From Argentina anserina (taxonomy: Eukaryota; Streptophyta; Magnoliopsida; Rosales; Rosaceae), in NCBI RefSeq assembly GCF_933775445.1, contig NC_065875.1:16925555-16989554 (forward strand): DNA of 64,000 bases, given 5' to 3'. The translations under genes and the position numbers were made by a program. Positions 1 to 9,925 of the stretch are shown piece after piece. The notes under the pieces were generated by a model. The model saw only the letters and a list, made by a program, of their open reading frames with translations. It ran no database searches and was not told the origin of the DNA. Every line of letters begins with the position of its first letter. Positions within the stretch are counted from its first letter, which is position 1.

Positions 1-773
1 TTGTGTTTCTTCCAAACTATTCAATCAGGATGACGACTTCTCCCAACTCTGCCTTGAGCCACAACATCGTCTCCTTCACATCCTCCACCTACAACCTTCT
101 CTCCCTCCACCTACGAAATTTGAGGCATGTAAAGCGGTGTGGTCGGCGGTCGAGAATCTCAAAGTGAAGGCCTGCGATCGTGACGTGTCGATGGATCGGG
201 GATTCCAAGGAGAGGTGGAGGAGCTCGAAGATGGTGTTGGTGGTGAAAGAGGAGGCGGTGGGGATGAGAGGAGGTGGAGCTCCTCGATGCCACACTGTGG
301 TGGTGAGGTGTCCGGAGCATAATTAGAATGGGTTGGTGTTTTGCCCAATTTGTAAGTTGTTTCTTAATTCTAGATATTTATTATAAGAGTTTCTTATTTA
401 GGGCCTTAGAACCCATATAAATCTATTTAGGTAAATATCTTTTTTATTTTGATCCATAATACGAAACCGTGACGTAAATTGGCCTCAGACCCCTCATTGA
501 TAGCGAAAAACGAGTTTGGGTATTATATTGGTACAACTCAGAGTTTGGGTACTACATTGACCTTGCCACAAGAGTTTGGGTACCGTTGTTGATTTTTTTT
601 TGTGGTCACATGTAGGACACATGACCAAGATAACGGAGCCGTGACGAAAATTGGGCTCAGACCTTTCGTTGATAGCGAATTACAGGTTTGGGTACTACAT
701 TGGTACAACTCAGAGTTTGAGTACTACATTGACATTGCCACAATAGTTTGGATACCGATGGTGAACTTTTTTC
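1..773. mobile_element. Mutator-like element, right part (copy 1)
   Basis: This is the right-hand 773 bases of the element fully present at 14607-15813. It carries the subterminal motif GTACCAATGTAGTACCC several times in inverted form (about 525-560 and 690-730), ends in ...GAACTTTTTTC at 773, and is followed by the flanking repeat TTACCTAAA at 774-782. The left terminus is off the window. The GC-rich central part (about 120-320) looks unlike the AT-rich ends and could be captured sequence. Confidence 0.75.
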
Positions 774-1100
774 TTACCTAAACCAGAACCGGACCCATTT
801 GGCGCCTTTCACTTTTAAGTTGAGCCATTGTACCCTTTATCACTGTTTATCCTTCTTATAGGGTTTTAGACTTTTAGTTCTCCAACTCCTTCCTCACCTT
901 ATTCTTCTTCTCTGCTCTCAGCAAAGCCAGCTCACGTAATAGCTTTGTCAGATTCCTGTCGGCGTTTAATCCGCCTCTGGACCTGTTCGCCATAATGTAC
1001 TTCCGGCAACGACAAAATCAAGATAGTTTATTACTTTATATGGGTCACTTAATCACTTGATGTTTTTTATTTTATATGGTGAAAGATTTGACTTACATTC
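774..1100 (+). pseudogene. UTP5/WDR43-like promoter and exon 1 pseudogene, copy 1
   Basis: The segment aligns with 33726-34040 of the intact UTP5-like gene: the AACCAGAACC leader, the pyrimidine-rich 5' untranslated region, the exon 1 coding sequence and the start of intron 1. The start codon is destroyed: CGTAATGGC in the parent is CGTAATAGC here (ATA at 939-941). A short insertion after the 'CTGTTCGCCAT' region also breaks the frame. Only exon 1 and a little of intron 1 remain. Sequence then runs into a 42-bp tandem repeat and a SABATH fragment, so it cannot encode the nucleolar protein. Confidence 0.85.
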
Positions 1101-1122
1101 CTTTCTACCCTTATCGATCTAG

Positions 1123-1223
1123 CTTATGTAAACGGAGAATGTGTAATTGCTTCTCGTCATGTGGCTCATGTAAACGGAGAATGTGTAATTGCTTCTCGTC
1201 ATGTGGCATATGTAAACGGAGGA
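1123..1223. repeat. 42-bp tandem repeat, about 2.4 copies
   Basis: Two full 42-bp units (1123-1164 and 1165-1206) and a partial third share ATGTAAACGGAGAATGTGT followed by AATTGCTTCTCGTCATGTGG. The units differ at one base. It lies at the junction between the UTP5-like and SABATH-like parts of the chimeric block and recurs at 16163-16263. Confidence 0.9.
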
Positions 1224-1679
1224 CATACTGATTAATACCATCTTAGTTTTTCAATTCAATAATCAATATGCGGTCCTTTTTTTCTTTCTTTTTTTCAATT
1301 TTTTACCTGTTTCCGTTTTACCTGCTATCCGTTTTACAAGCTTATAACGACCAATTTCGAAGATATAAAACGGTTCAACTACACTGCCAGTTTATACCTG
1401 ACTTCCTCTAGCTAGATGATGGGGTAGAGGCGGTGACAGAACTCGCGCTATTACTTCACATGAACAAAGGTGCTGGCAAGACTAGTACGTTATGCCGGCA
1501 GAAACTCCACATTGATAAAACAACATCATTTTGTTTTTCTTTAACACATTTTCTTTTGCATATATTAGTATATATCTTACTGTTACTTTTCTGTGTAGAA
1601 AGGCAATATCTATCGCCAAGCCAGTAATTGAGGAAAAAGCGATACTAGAAAATCTTGGAGCCGAATATCAGGGGAATAG

Positions 1680-2299
1680 CAGGGGCGGGCCTAGTGCATG
1701 GTATGGCGGACTCAAGTCCACCCACATTTTGGGCAAAAAAAATAATTATATATATATATATATATATTAGAATAGGGCTTCTACGTTAGTAATGTTACTA
1801 ATGAACTTATGTTATCCACAAAAAGAGCCCTCACTTTTTCTAGTTGATCACAATAGTGCCTACAACAATGACAGACTAACGAACTTATCACTCTTTCTCT
1901 CTGCTTCAATCTCGTTCTCTTTCTTATTTGTAGTTCGTCTTATTGACTTTTTTTTTTCAATTTTGAGGCCCAATTTAAATGTAATTAATTAAATTTTTAA
2001 TTTTAAACATTGGAGTTAAGGACTTAAGATAAGATAATATCTACATTACCTTATTCATTAGTTTATTTATGTGTATATAGCAGCGCGTGTAATATGATAT
2101 AGTAGAAGATTAAATATTTATCGAACCGTTTAATTAACTCTTGTATTTTTTTTTGCATATGAGGGATTAACTCTTACATCCTACCCTGATTAGGTCTATC
2201 TTTCTTTGTTTCAATTAATAAAGTTATTTGGCACCGCCGCGAATTTTTTCGTTACAAAATTCAAGTCCACCCATTGTTGGATTACTAGGTCCGCCACTG
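1680..2299. mobile_element. Non-autonomous hAT element (620 bp), copy 1
   Basis: Terminal inverted repeats CAGGGGCGGGCCTAG and CTAGGTCCGCCACTG match at 12 of 15 positions. A perfect 8-bp target duplication GGGAATAG flanks it (1672-1679 and 2300-2307), the hallmark of the hAT superfamily. The interior is AT-rich with no transposase. It is inserted in exon 2 of the SABATH pseudogene. The copy at 16720-17335 sits in the same target site, so insertion preceded the segmental duplication. Confidence 0.93.
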
Positions 2300-2345
2300 G
2301 GGAATAGAGAGTATGAGAATAGCAGATTTGGCCATTTGGGTTGAC

Positions 2346-2703
2346 TTATAACATCTTTAGCAATACTAGCCATATTTCAGTTAAATTTTAACAAAAATAG
2401 TTTAAAAGTCATTTTAGTTAGCCAAGTTAGAAATATGTCTACATCATTTCTCTATATTTTAGGTTTATTTGAATTCAAAAATATTTATTACATGACTAAA
2501 ATGTATTTTAAATATATTTATAAATTACAAATAATTTCATATAAGAAATGTTTTAAATTCAAATGTTTAACTTTGAGCTATCTCGCTCGACAAATTTATA
2601 ATAGAGAGTATGGTGCAACCATTATTTTTCGTAAAAAACTAAACATGTTCTCTAAAATATCTAAATAGTTATAAATTATAATAGTCTGTTAAATATGCTC
2701 TTT
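2346..2703. mobile_element. Second AT-rich insertion in SABATH pseudogene, copy 1
   Basis: Relative to the SABATH locus at 29169, the coding sequence jumps from GATTTGG...GGGTTG (about 2345) to AACACCTT (2704). About 358 AT-rich bases intervene and replace a short part of the exon. The ends (CATCTTTAGCAATAC and GCTCTTTAACA) look like weakly conserved inverted termini of a MITE, but no clean target duplication is visible. No credible coding sequence is present. Confidence 0.5.
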
Positions 2704-2965
2704 AACACCTTCCTTCTCATGCATATTGCAGATCGATCATCATGTCATACTTAGTTTTACGGCACCAATACGTCTTGATCATCAGTCGCCTGGAGACCGA
2801 GCTTAGAGTGTACACATTTGGTACCCATACTATTGTCAATCACTCAAATATCAATGTTCTTCATCTTCAATCTTTCTTTCGCAGACAAGCCACATTCCCC
2901 ATCTCACAGTGACCATGCGAGTATCAAAATGACTTTTTTGTTGTTCATAAAATTATAGATAAGCT

Positions 2966-3226
2966 CGATTTAGGAGCCTCTCTTTTAAACTAAACCCACA
3001 CTCTATTTTACTTTAGGAAACTTATATTCATATCTCCAAAAACGGTATTCAGACCTCTTTAATTAGTGGACCTCCATTTTATTTTTACAAATACCTCAAA
3101 TGCTATTTAGATCTCTATAGCATTTTAGGAAAACTATTTACCAATTTTATTATGAATTTAGAAAACGTGTAGAACAATAGAGAGTGATAAGACTATTGTC
3201 TATTAATTTCTTTTCTAGGATGGATG
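2966..3226. repeat. AT-rich repeat family member, truncated
   Basis: This is the left third of an AT-rich element of about 0.8 kb, also seen at about 18002-18830 and, more diverged, at about 7417-8177. Shared landmarks are CAAAAACGGTATT near the left end and CTATCTATTAATTT in the middle. Here it stops at 3226, which is also where the segmental duplication ends. Confidence 0.7.
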
Positions 3227-5661
3227 TTTGTCTCTGACTCTGAGAATTATCCATTTTTAGTATTTGACTGTGTATTAATCTAGTATTCCTTCTCGGTCTT
3301 TCACTCTTTCCAGCAAGCAAAATGGTAGTGTCATAGGTGGATATATGACAAACCCTAGCTTAAACCCTAAGGAAAGAAAATGGCCATTGTTGTCAGCTGT
3401 CTTGTTATCTTAACTTCATCGATTATATTGGAGGGTTTGTATCATAGCTGCTAGTAACAATAGTTCAAAGATATGAATGAGTTTCGAAGAACCCTGCACA
3501 TATATATGTATGATGTATCTGTAGGTTTAAGCTGTTTCATGCATGTTATGTAATCAAAGAGCTATAAATCTACCATGCACCCACCCAAGTGACCCAACCT
3601 AACAAGAATTTGAGAAGAAAAATAAAGAGAGGAATTAGGGATATATGGATTTAACTTTCTCTTCGAAAACAATAATTGATCGAACTCTGAGAAAAGTTAG
3701 TAGTATTTACTTCCTTACAACTACGGTGCCTTAGCATCTACAATAAGTTGCCCCAACTTATTGTTACCAATTGCCCAACGTTTTAAACATGGAAGTACTG
3801 CAAGGATGAGTCACTTCAAATTAGATTAAATACAGATCAATTAGAGATGCTCTATGATCAGATTTTGGATTGATGCTGGTGTTAGTGTATGACTTTGGCA
3901 CTGGTTGTGCCGGATGTTGGTGGCCGGAGTTGGATCGAATTCATCACTTGTGCGGTGGATGATTCGAGCTTGACTAAACATATACGTAGGATTCGGGATA
4001 AAAGCCGTCACATACTTGATACTTCATTCGTCGCCAAATTCAAATTGGCAATCCAAGCCACATTTGATTATGAATTTATGAGTCAAGAAGTACATATCAG
4101 GCGAACCACTTAAATTGGTCCACTATATATATATATAAAACCTTGTATACAACCTAATATGTACGTGTGCGTCCATATTTTTCCTTATGATAATGTACGT
4201 TGTAGATCTGATACCTAATTATAAAACTAGACTAAAACATATGGTTCATACTTCATAATATATTATCGTAAAAAAAAACTTCATTATATATTATTTGGCT
4301 TTTCAATTTTTGTTTAGTTTAGTTCTTTCATGAAGTTCACACAGTTGGATTGTTCTCCCATCCATCATTCAGTTTTGCTATTAAGAATTGAAAAGATTAG
4401 CTAAAGATATGTTTGATAGAAATGAACAAGAACCTTTTGCCAACTGTACCAAATATTCTCTTGAATTAAGAAACATGCGGCTATGTTCATATCTAGATAT
4501 TCACACAGCCCCACTTTCAAATTTCCTATAGGCTCGAAAGCTTCGCTGGATCAACTTTACGGCGATGAACAATAACTTGTGCCTTTTTGGTGTCTAGTGT
4601 GAGACTTAAAAACTCATACCCTGACGTGAAAGTTGGAAATCTTTGGTGCTTTTGGACTATTTTTTTTAATCAGTTTGAGATGAATAACTATTTTTTTTAG
4701 ATGAATAACTGTTAGCAAAACTTCCAGGTCGAAAAGTTTGATCATCAAAAGCTATAACGTTCAAAAGAAAGTTGAATGAGCTTGGAGACAGCTAAAAGAA
4801 GGAAGCATTCTAGGATTTAAGCTTATATCGGTTTGCAAAAGGGAGAGCATCTCGAAGAACAAACGGGGAAACCAATTATGAAACTCTTGGTAATGTATTT
4901 GATCGATAGGTGATGTAGAACACAAAGATGGAAGTTTTAGTTGCGGAGTTTATGTAACTTACAATTTCTTCACGACGCTTAATTAGTCTTGATACTTAAT
5001 TAGGAATTTAGGAACTGTATTGGCAAGAATTTCACTAGCTAGGGCGTCACACCACTCAAATATAAAATTGATCGGTTTGTTATACAATTTAGGCATCCTT
5101 TCTTGAACTCGATCGATATCATTGTGTTACGATTCTCTGGTCAAGATACTAAACTATGAACATGCGACTAATACAATATAAATATTGTGGTAGGTGTGAC
5201 ATAACATGCCAGAATGCCTGAGTATTAGTTGTGCCAAACTTTAAAGTGGTAGACAGAGTGGCATTAAATCAAGCTCGAACCATGTTTATATGAATACCTT
5301 AAAAAAACAGCATGATTAAAATGGTAGAACATAGTACAAAAACTAAGGTATGGCGCGCATAGTATTCATTCCGTGGGCTAAAAGTGAGTGACAACGAAAG
5401 GAGACCGAGGTAGATCCTATACATGTCATTCTTGTAGTGGAAAAGAGACACCAAATTATGCAATTAACCAAGCAACTTTAGTGTTTAGGAAAACACGAAG
5501 ACACAAAGATTGAAATTGCATGGTTTGAAACTCCAATGTCTATGTTCATCAACCCACAAATTAGATCACCAAGGCGATCCACTCATTTTCAGTCTAGACT
5601 TGGTCACGGGAAAACCAAAATCCAATCGAGTGTTTGAAGACTTGAGGAATATATAAGAAGT
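3227..5661. other. Intergenic, no supported feature
   Basis: AT-rich sequence with scattered short open frames. I see no conserved protein motif, no splice-supported exon chain and no clear transposon ends. Confidence 0.6.
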
Positions 5662-7270
5662 TGTCATATGATTTTGATAGAGCGTTTTATTAAAACGTCT
5701 ATAATAAACCCTGTAAAACATCATCGTTAGTATAGAATAAGCAGGGATCGTTCTTTCCGGGGAATTGAAGGGAACTCTAAACTTTTAGTGTTAACAAATA
5801 ATGGGGGGTTTGAGATTGATTATTAACTACTAAAATAAAACCTAAATTACTATTTACATGATCGACTTCTCTTTAACAAACTTAAACCAAATTTACCATT
5901 ACACCACATAATTACAAGTTCGAACCTATCATGCCTTCTAATTCAACCAATTACATAATTTTTAGACACCAATACAATTAGAGCCTTAGGGGATTATCTA
6001 ATCATGCAAGATTTCAATTAACATTTAGATTGACTTAGGGCCTAATCTAAATTTGCATGCAATCGAATTCAATAACACTTAGAGTAGAAATCAAACAAGA
6101 TTACATTTAAGCACCAAATCTTTGTTGGAGACATGTTTCATGTGTGGCGTCACCCACCATGGTTTCACATGCAAATTTCCAGAATTTTTACCACTTTTAA
6201 TCAACACAAACCGAACCTACTTAGGGCATGATTCGATTTGTGTCAATATGGTTGATGAATCTAGCACTCAAACACAATCTTAGGGATTGCATCCAACCAC
6301 TAAATTCATATGCACATATCTGAAAAATTATCTAAAAATATGAGAAAGATGATTAGAACACAACAATAGAAATACAAACTCATTAATTATAAGAACATAG
6401 ATTTGACATAGTCTAATAAAATATCAAATACAACTGAAATTTAAAACAAATACAAAACCAATATTTCCACATAAACAACAACTTACAATCTTCATAGACA
6501 AAGAATTGTAGATTAACACAAATAGACGAAGCCATGGAGATGAGTTGCGAGAATCACACGTTGTAGGAACCTTGGAGGTGTGTCTTCAATGGTGAAACTC
6601 GGTGGACATGATGATGGTTTTGGGGTGGACGGCTTGGCTAATTTGTGAGGGAAGTTTATGGTGGTGTTTTGGTAGAGTTTTGGCTCTTGAATGCTAATGA
6701 GAAGTGATCCTATTTGAGAGGTGAAGCCATGTATATATAGAGGAAAGATGGAGGGTTTGAAATTGCTTCTTTCTTCCTATAAACATGCCATGCTTTAATC
6801 CCTAAAACATGAAAAGTTTTATTCCCTAAAACATGCCATGCTTTAATCCATAAAACATGGAAAATTTTATTCCCTAAAACATGCCATGCTTTAATCCCTA
6901 AAACATGTCATGTTTTATTCCCTAAAACATGCCATGTTTTATGCCTTTAATGATCATCTTCTATTTAATTGTTGCATGACTTGACTCCATCTTTTTTTCT
7001 TTAATTATCTCTTCAATCCAATCTGAAAATAAGAAAATAAAATCATAAGTAAGAGATAATTAGTTTGAAAACCTAACAAGGATTCCTAGTCAAAACTAGG
7101 ACTCTAAACCAGTTATGTGTTTTAACTCATGTAAGCACAAAAATGCATCCAATATCGCTCAAGACTCTTACTACGACTCAATGACTCAATAGTACAACAA
7201 TAAGGGCTAAGCAAAGTACAAATTGAGGTAAAAACATGTTAAAAACGTCGCACAAAGTGCTCATATCAGA
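5662..7270 (-). mobile_element. Possible solo LTR or non-coding LTR-type element
   Basis: Read on the minus strand, the block begins TGATATGAGCAC (7270 downward) and ends near CATATGACA (about 5662). It is non-coding, about 1.6 kb, and contains a minisatellite, as large plant LTRs can. A 5-bp target duplication is not convincing (GAAGT left, GATTT right), and I found no second LTR. The call is tentative. Confidence 0.35.
6779..6953. repeat. Minisatellite of CCTAAAACATG units
   Basis: About seven imperfect units of roughly 20-25 bases share CCCTAAAACATGCCATG or a close variant, alternating with TTTTAT or CTTTAAT spacers. No coding potential. It lies inside the possible LTR-type element. Confidence 0.85.
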
Positions 7271-7416
7271 TTTTAAACCCAAATGAGATTCCAATCATAA
7301 ACTCAGGACATAGTCAAAATCGTCTTCGCAATTCTATGAGTACAGATTATAAAATTGATCATATCAAGTAAAAAACCACAATGGAGAGATCCACAATCTC
7401 GGTATTATAAAAATAG

Positions 7417-8177
7417 AGCTTCTAATCATATATCTAAAAACGGTATTTAGACTTTATTACTCAGTAGGCTTCAATTTTACTTTTATAGATACATAAAATA
7501 CTATTTAGATTTCTAAAGTTTTCTTAAAATGACAATTATCTAATTTGATATATCAAATCATACTACTATCTATTAATTTTTTTCCTACTCTTTTTCAAAT
7601 TTATTTATTATATACAACTAAAAAAATGCATAATAATCACACAAACTATCTTCTGGAATTAATTCGATCACTCTTCCACTCGTTTTCTAAATTTATAATA
7701 AATTGGTAAATTATATTTTTGCATTCATTATAGTAACATCAACGTATATGAAATATTTTTAACCTCTAATTAATAAGTTTTGTTCATCAATGTATATGAA
7801 ATATTCTAACCTCTAATAAACGAGTTTTATTTTTTTGGCTCAAATCAAAATTTATGAGAAATTCTATATAGTTATATAGTTTATACATTAAATCGTTCAC
7901 ATTCAATTTGATGTTTATAAAAAAAGAAGGTAATCAATTAAATCATTTACTGCAATTTGATATCCCATTTTGGATTGTCTAGTAATAAATATAAATGGTA
8001 ATTATCTATATTTTTATTTTATAATATATAAGTAAAAAATTATTTCCCTTATTTTATTTTTATTATTATATGTTTTTTTAGTAATTTCATATGCATTGAT
8101 TAAATCAAAACTATATAGAAAAAAGATGGAAATTTAAGTGTTATTTTAAGAGATATGAATAGAATCTCTCTAATAAA
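7417..8177. mobile_element. AT-rich non-autonomous element, diverged full-length copy
   Basis: The ends are imperfect inverted repeats: TAGAGCTTCTAATCATATATCT on the left, and on the right the reverse complement of TAGAGAGATTCTATTCATATC. The interior aligns with 18050-18830 (shared AAAAACGGTATT, AACGTATATGAAATATT, CAATTTGATATCCCATTTTG). It is non-coding. The superfamily is undetermined because no clean target duplication was found. Confidence 0.6.
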
Positions 8178-9759
8178 AATCGCAAGAATAAAGCTAAGAA
8201 AAACGACATCTAAAATATCCAGCTACTGAGACGCCACTAAACACTAACGGAGTTGAAGAACTAACAACGTATATAATTCACGTATTGCAACTACAAACAC
8301 ATATTGGAGCAGGGAATCCCCTAAATAAAAAGAATTTTATGCCTCACAACAAGAAAACAGGAAGAAGTCTCAGCTATCAAGCATCAAATTCAGAAAATGT
8401 GATCGTGAACATGCAGTGTCATTACTCGACCGGAGTTAAATCTTACATTTATTTTCATAAAACCCAAAAAAAAAAGAGGTCAAGGAGAATATTATTTGAA
8501 TTTCTAATAGCACAACACGTGTCAATGGCGTTGCTGTGTATGTTATGGCCAGTGATTGACGTCAGGCCAGACTAGCATCTTCTGCCATGATTGACTGTGG
8601 GCCCCGCCATCGCCCCCTCTCCCCTCTGTCAAACCCACATGCGGTCTCTATGCCCCATGCCATTCTTTCACTTATTTTATTCCTCTCCCTCACCCGCGGG
8701 TTCACGCACCCTTCCGTGCAACTTTCACTCTCCGGCGGCCTTGATTCCGAACTCGAAACGAGTTTGAACACACTTTATCTTAACTAGTAGTATTGTTCAT
8801 CTTCTAAATCGTCATTCAAGTGCTGTTATATTGAAGAAAAAACAATACACTTACAGAAGCGTTCCGTAAATCAGAATCACGTGAATCGGCTAAATAACGG
8901 CTTCAATTTAATAATTTTGTTAATAGCTATATAATCTTTAAATCGGTGAATGCGTCAGAGAAAAAGATTATGTGTTCATATAACACGGTTCTGATAAATG
9001 CTGCTTGAGTTGATAGCAACAGCATCAGAAAGAATGGGGCATTCTCTTTCCTTTTTTTACGACGTGAAATGTATGCAAATATGACTGACATGATTACTTT
9101 AGTCTATAAACGGCCGGGGTTCGTTTTAGAAAAACAAAGATACTGCCCAACCTCAACAACAAGTGCACCTCTCCGACACAACTCGCCATGAACACCTCGT
9201 GACATTATCACCGCTCTCCTTATTTTGTCTTTGTATAAATTGTATCGAATAGCTTTTCAACAACTGTAAGCAAACAAAGACTATTACACCACCACTGCTT
9301 GAAAAAAAAAATCCTATTTTTTATTTTTTATTCAAAATTTCTCTCTTATTGTAACATGGTGTTGTCTTCTTCCGTCTTCTTCTCTCACTCATGGTGGGAG
9401 GGGGCCGTTTCAAACAAAATTTGTCGGCGAGAGACGTTATTAATCATAGTTATTAAGGGGGTAATTACAATTTAGTGGGCAATTAATTATATTTGCTTAT
9501 TAAATTTCCTCCCCTTTTATTCTCTCCCTTCTTCACCCCTCCTCTGTTTTCTTCTGATTTGCATGCAGTGAGAATTTAGAGATAGCTGGCATTTCTATAG
9601 TGGCACATTTCTTTCCCCTTATGCCATTCAATTATTTTCATTCCTTCCTCTGCTACTTACTTGTTCTTCTTCCTCTCTTCTTCATATATAATCATTTATG
9701 CTTTGTGTCATTTACACAATTAATGCCAATAACCCACATACTTACAATTCCATTAAACC
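8178..9759. other. Intergenic DNA upstream of the GH28 gene
   Basis: Mostly AT-rich, with a GC-richer island at about 8520-8760 that is open in several frames on both strands but shows no recognisable protein motif or splice sites. The GH28 promoter presumably lies in the last kilobase. I could not single out a convincing TATA box. Confidence 0.5.
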
Positions 9760-9898
9760 CTTCTTCTTCTTCTTCTTCTTCTTCTCCTCCTCCTTTTGCT
9801 CTGCTGTCAACTCTCGTTTCGCTCAGTGCTGGTCTTCTTCTTCTTCTTCTTCTCCTCCTTTTGCTCTGCTGTCAACTCTCGTTTCGCTCAGTGCTGGT
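9760..9898. repeat. CTT microsatellite and 65-bp tandem duplication in GH28 leader
   Basis: A 42-base segment starting CCTTTTGCTCTGCTGTCAAC occurs at 9792-9833 and again, identical, at 9857-9898. Each is preceded by a TTC/CTC run, giving a 65-base period. It ends 28 bases before the proposed start codon of the GH28 gene, so it probably lies in the 5' untranslated region. Confidence 0.9.
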
Positions 9899-9925
9899 GC
9901 TGCTGCTCAGAGCTTTGTTTGACTC

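Larger units (their letters stand above)
1419..2810 (+). pseudogene. SABATH methyltransferase pseudogene, copy 1
   Basis: Three pieces align with the SABATH locus at 29169. Piece one (about 1419-1520) corresponds to exon 1, including the LHMNKG motif typical of SABATH N-termini, with TAG two codons after a possible ATG. Piece two (about 1598-1679) starts exon 2 (SIAKPVIEE, cf. SISTPIIEE at the main locus). It continues after a hAT insertion at 2300-2345 and after a second insertion at about 2704-2810 (ACACCTT...GCAGATC and GAGCTTAGAGTG match 29475-29560). Everything downstream is missing. Stops and insertions make it non-functional. The family methylates carboxyl groups of small acids such as salicylate or jasmonate. 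Confidence 0.8.
1..3226. repeat. Segmental duplication, copy 1 (partner 15041-18262 region)
   Basis: This stretch matches the sequence from 15041 onward base for base at an offset of 15040, dropping to 15036 after a shorter AT microsatellite. I saw only about ten substitutions over 3.2 kb, plus small length changes in T and AT runs. The match breaks at about 3226, inside an AT-rich repeat. The left end lies outside the window, because position 1 is already inside the duplicated MULE. The block contains part of a MULE, a UTP5-like exon 1 pseudogene and a SABATH pseudogene interrupted by a hAT element. Such near-identity implies a recent duplication or an assembly artefact such as an unmerged haplotype. 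Confidence 0.95.

Noticed and set aside
6779..6953. Possible CRISPR-like array
   Set aside because: Plant DNA, repeats short and imperfect with no unique spacers of constant length; simply a minisatellite.
5662..7270. A full LTR retrotransposon
   Set aside because: Only one LTR-like block was found and its flanking 5-mers do not match, so it is listed only as a possible solo LTR.
8562..8787. Overlapping open frames on both strands
   Set aside because: GC-richer patch without recognisable motif, splice sites or codon pattern; treated as non-coding.
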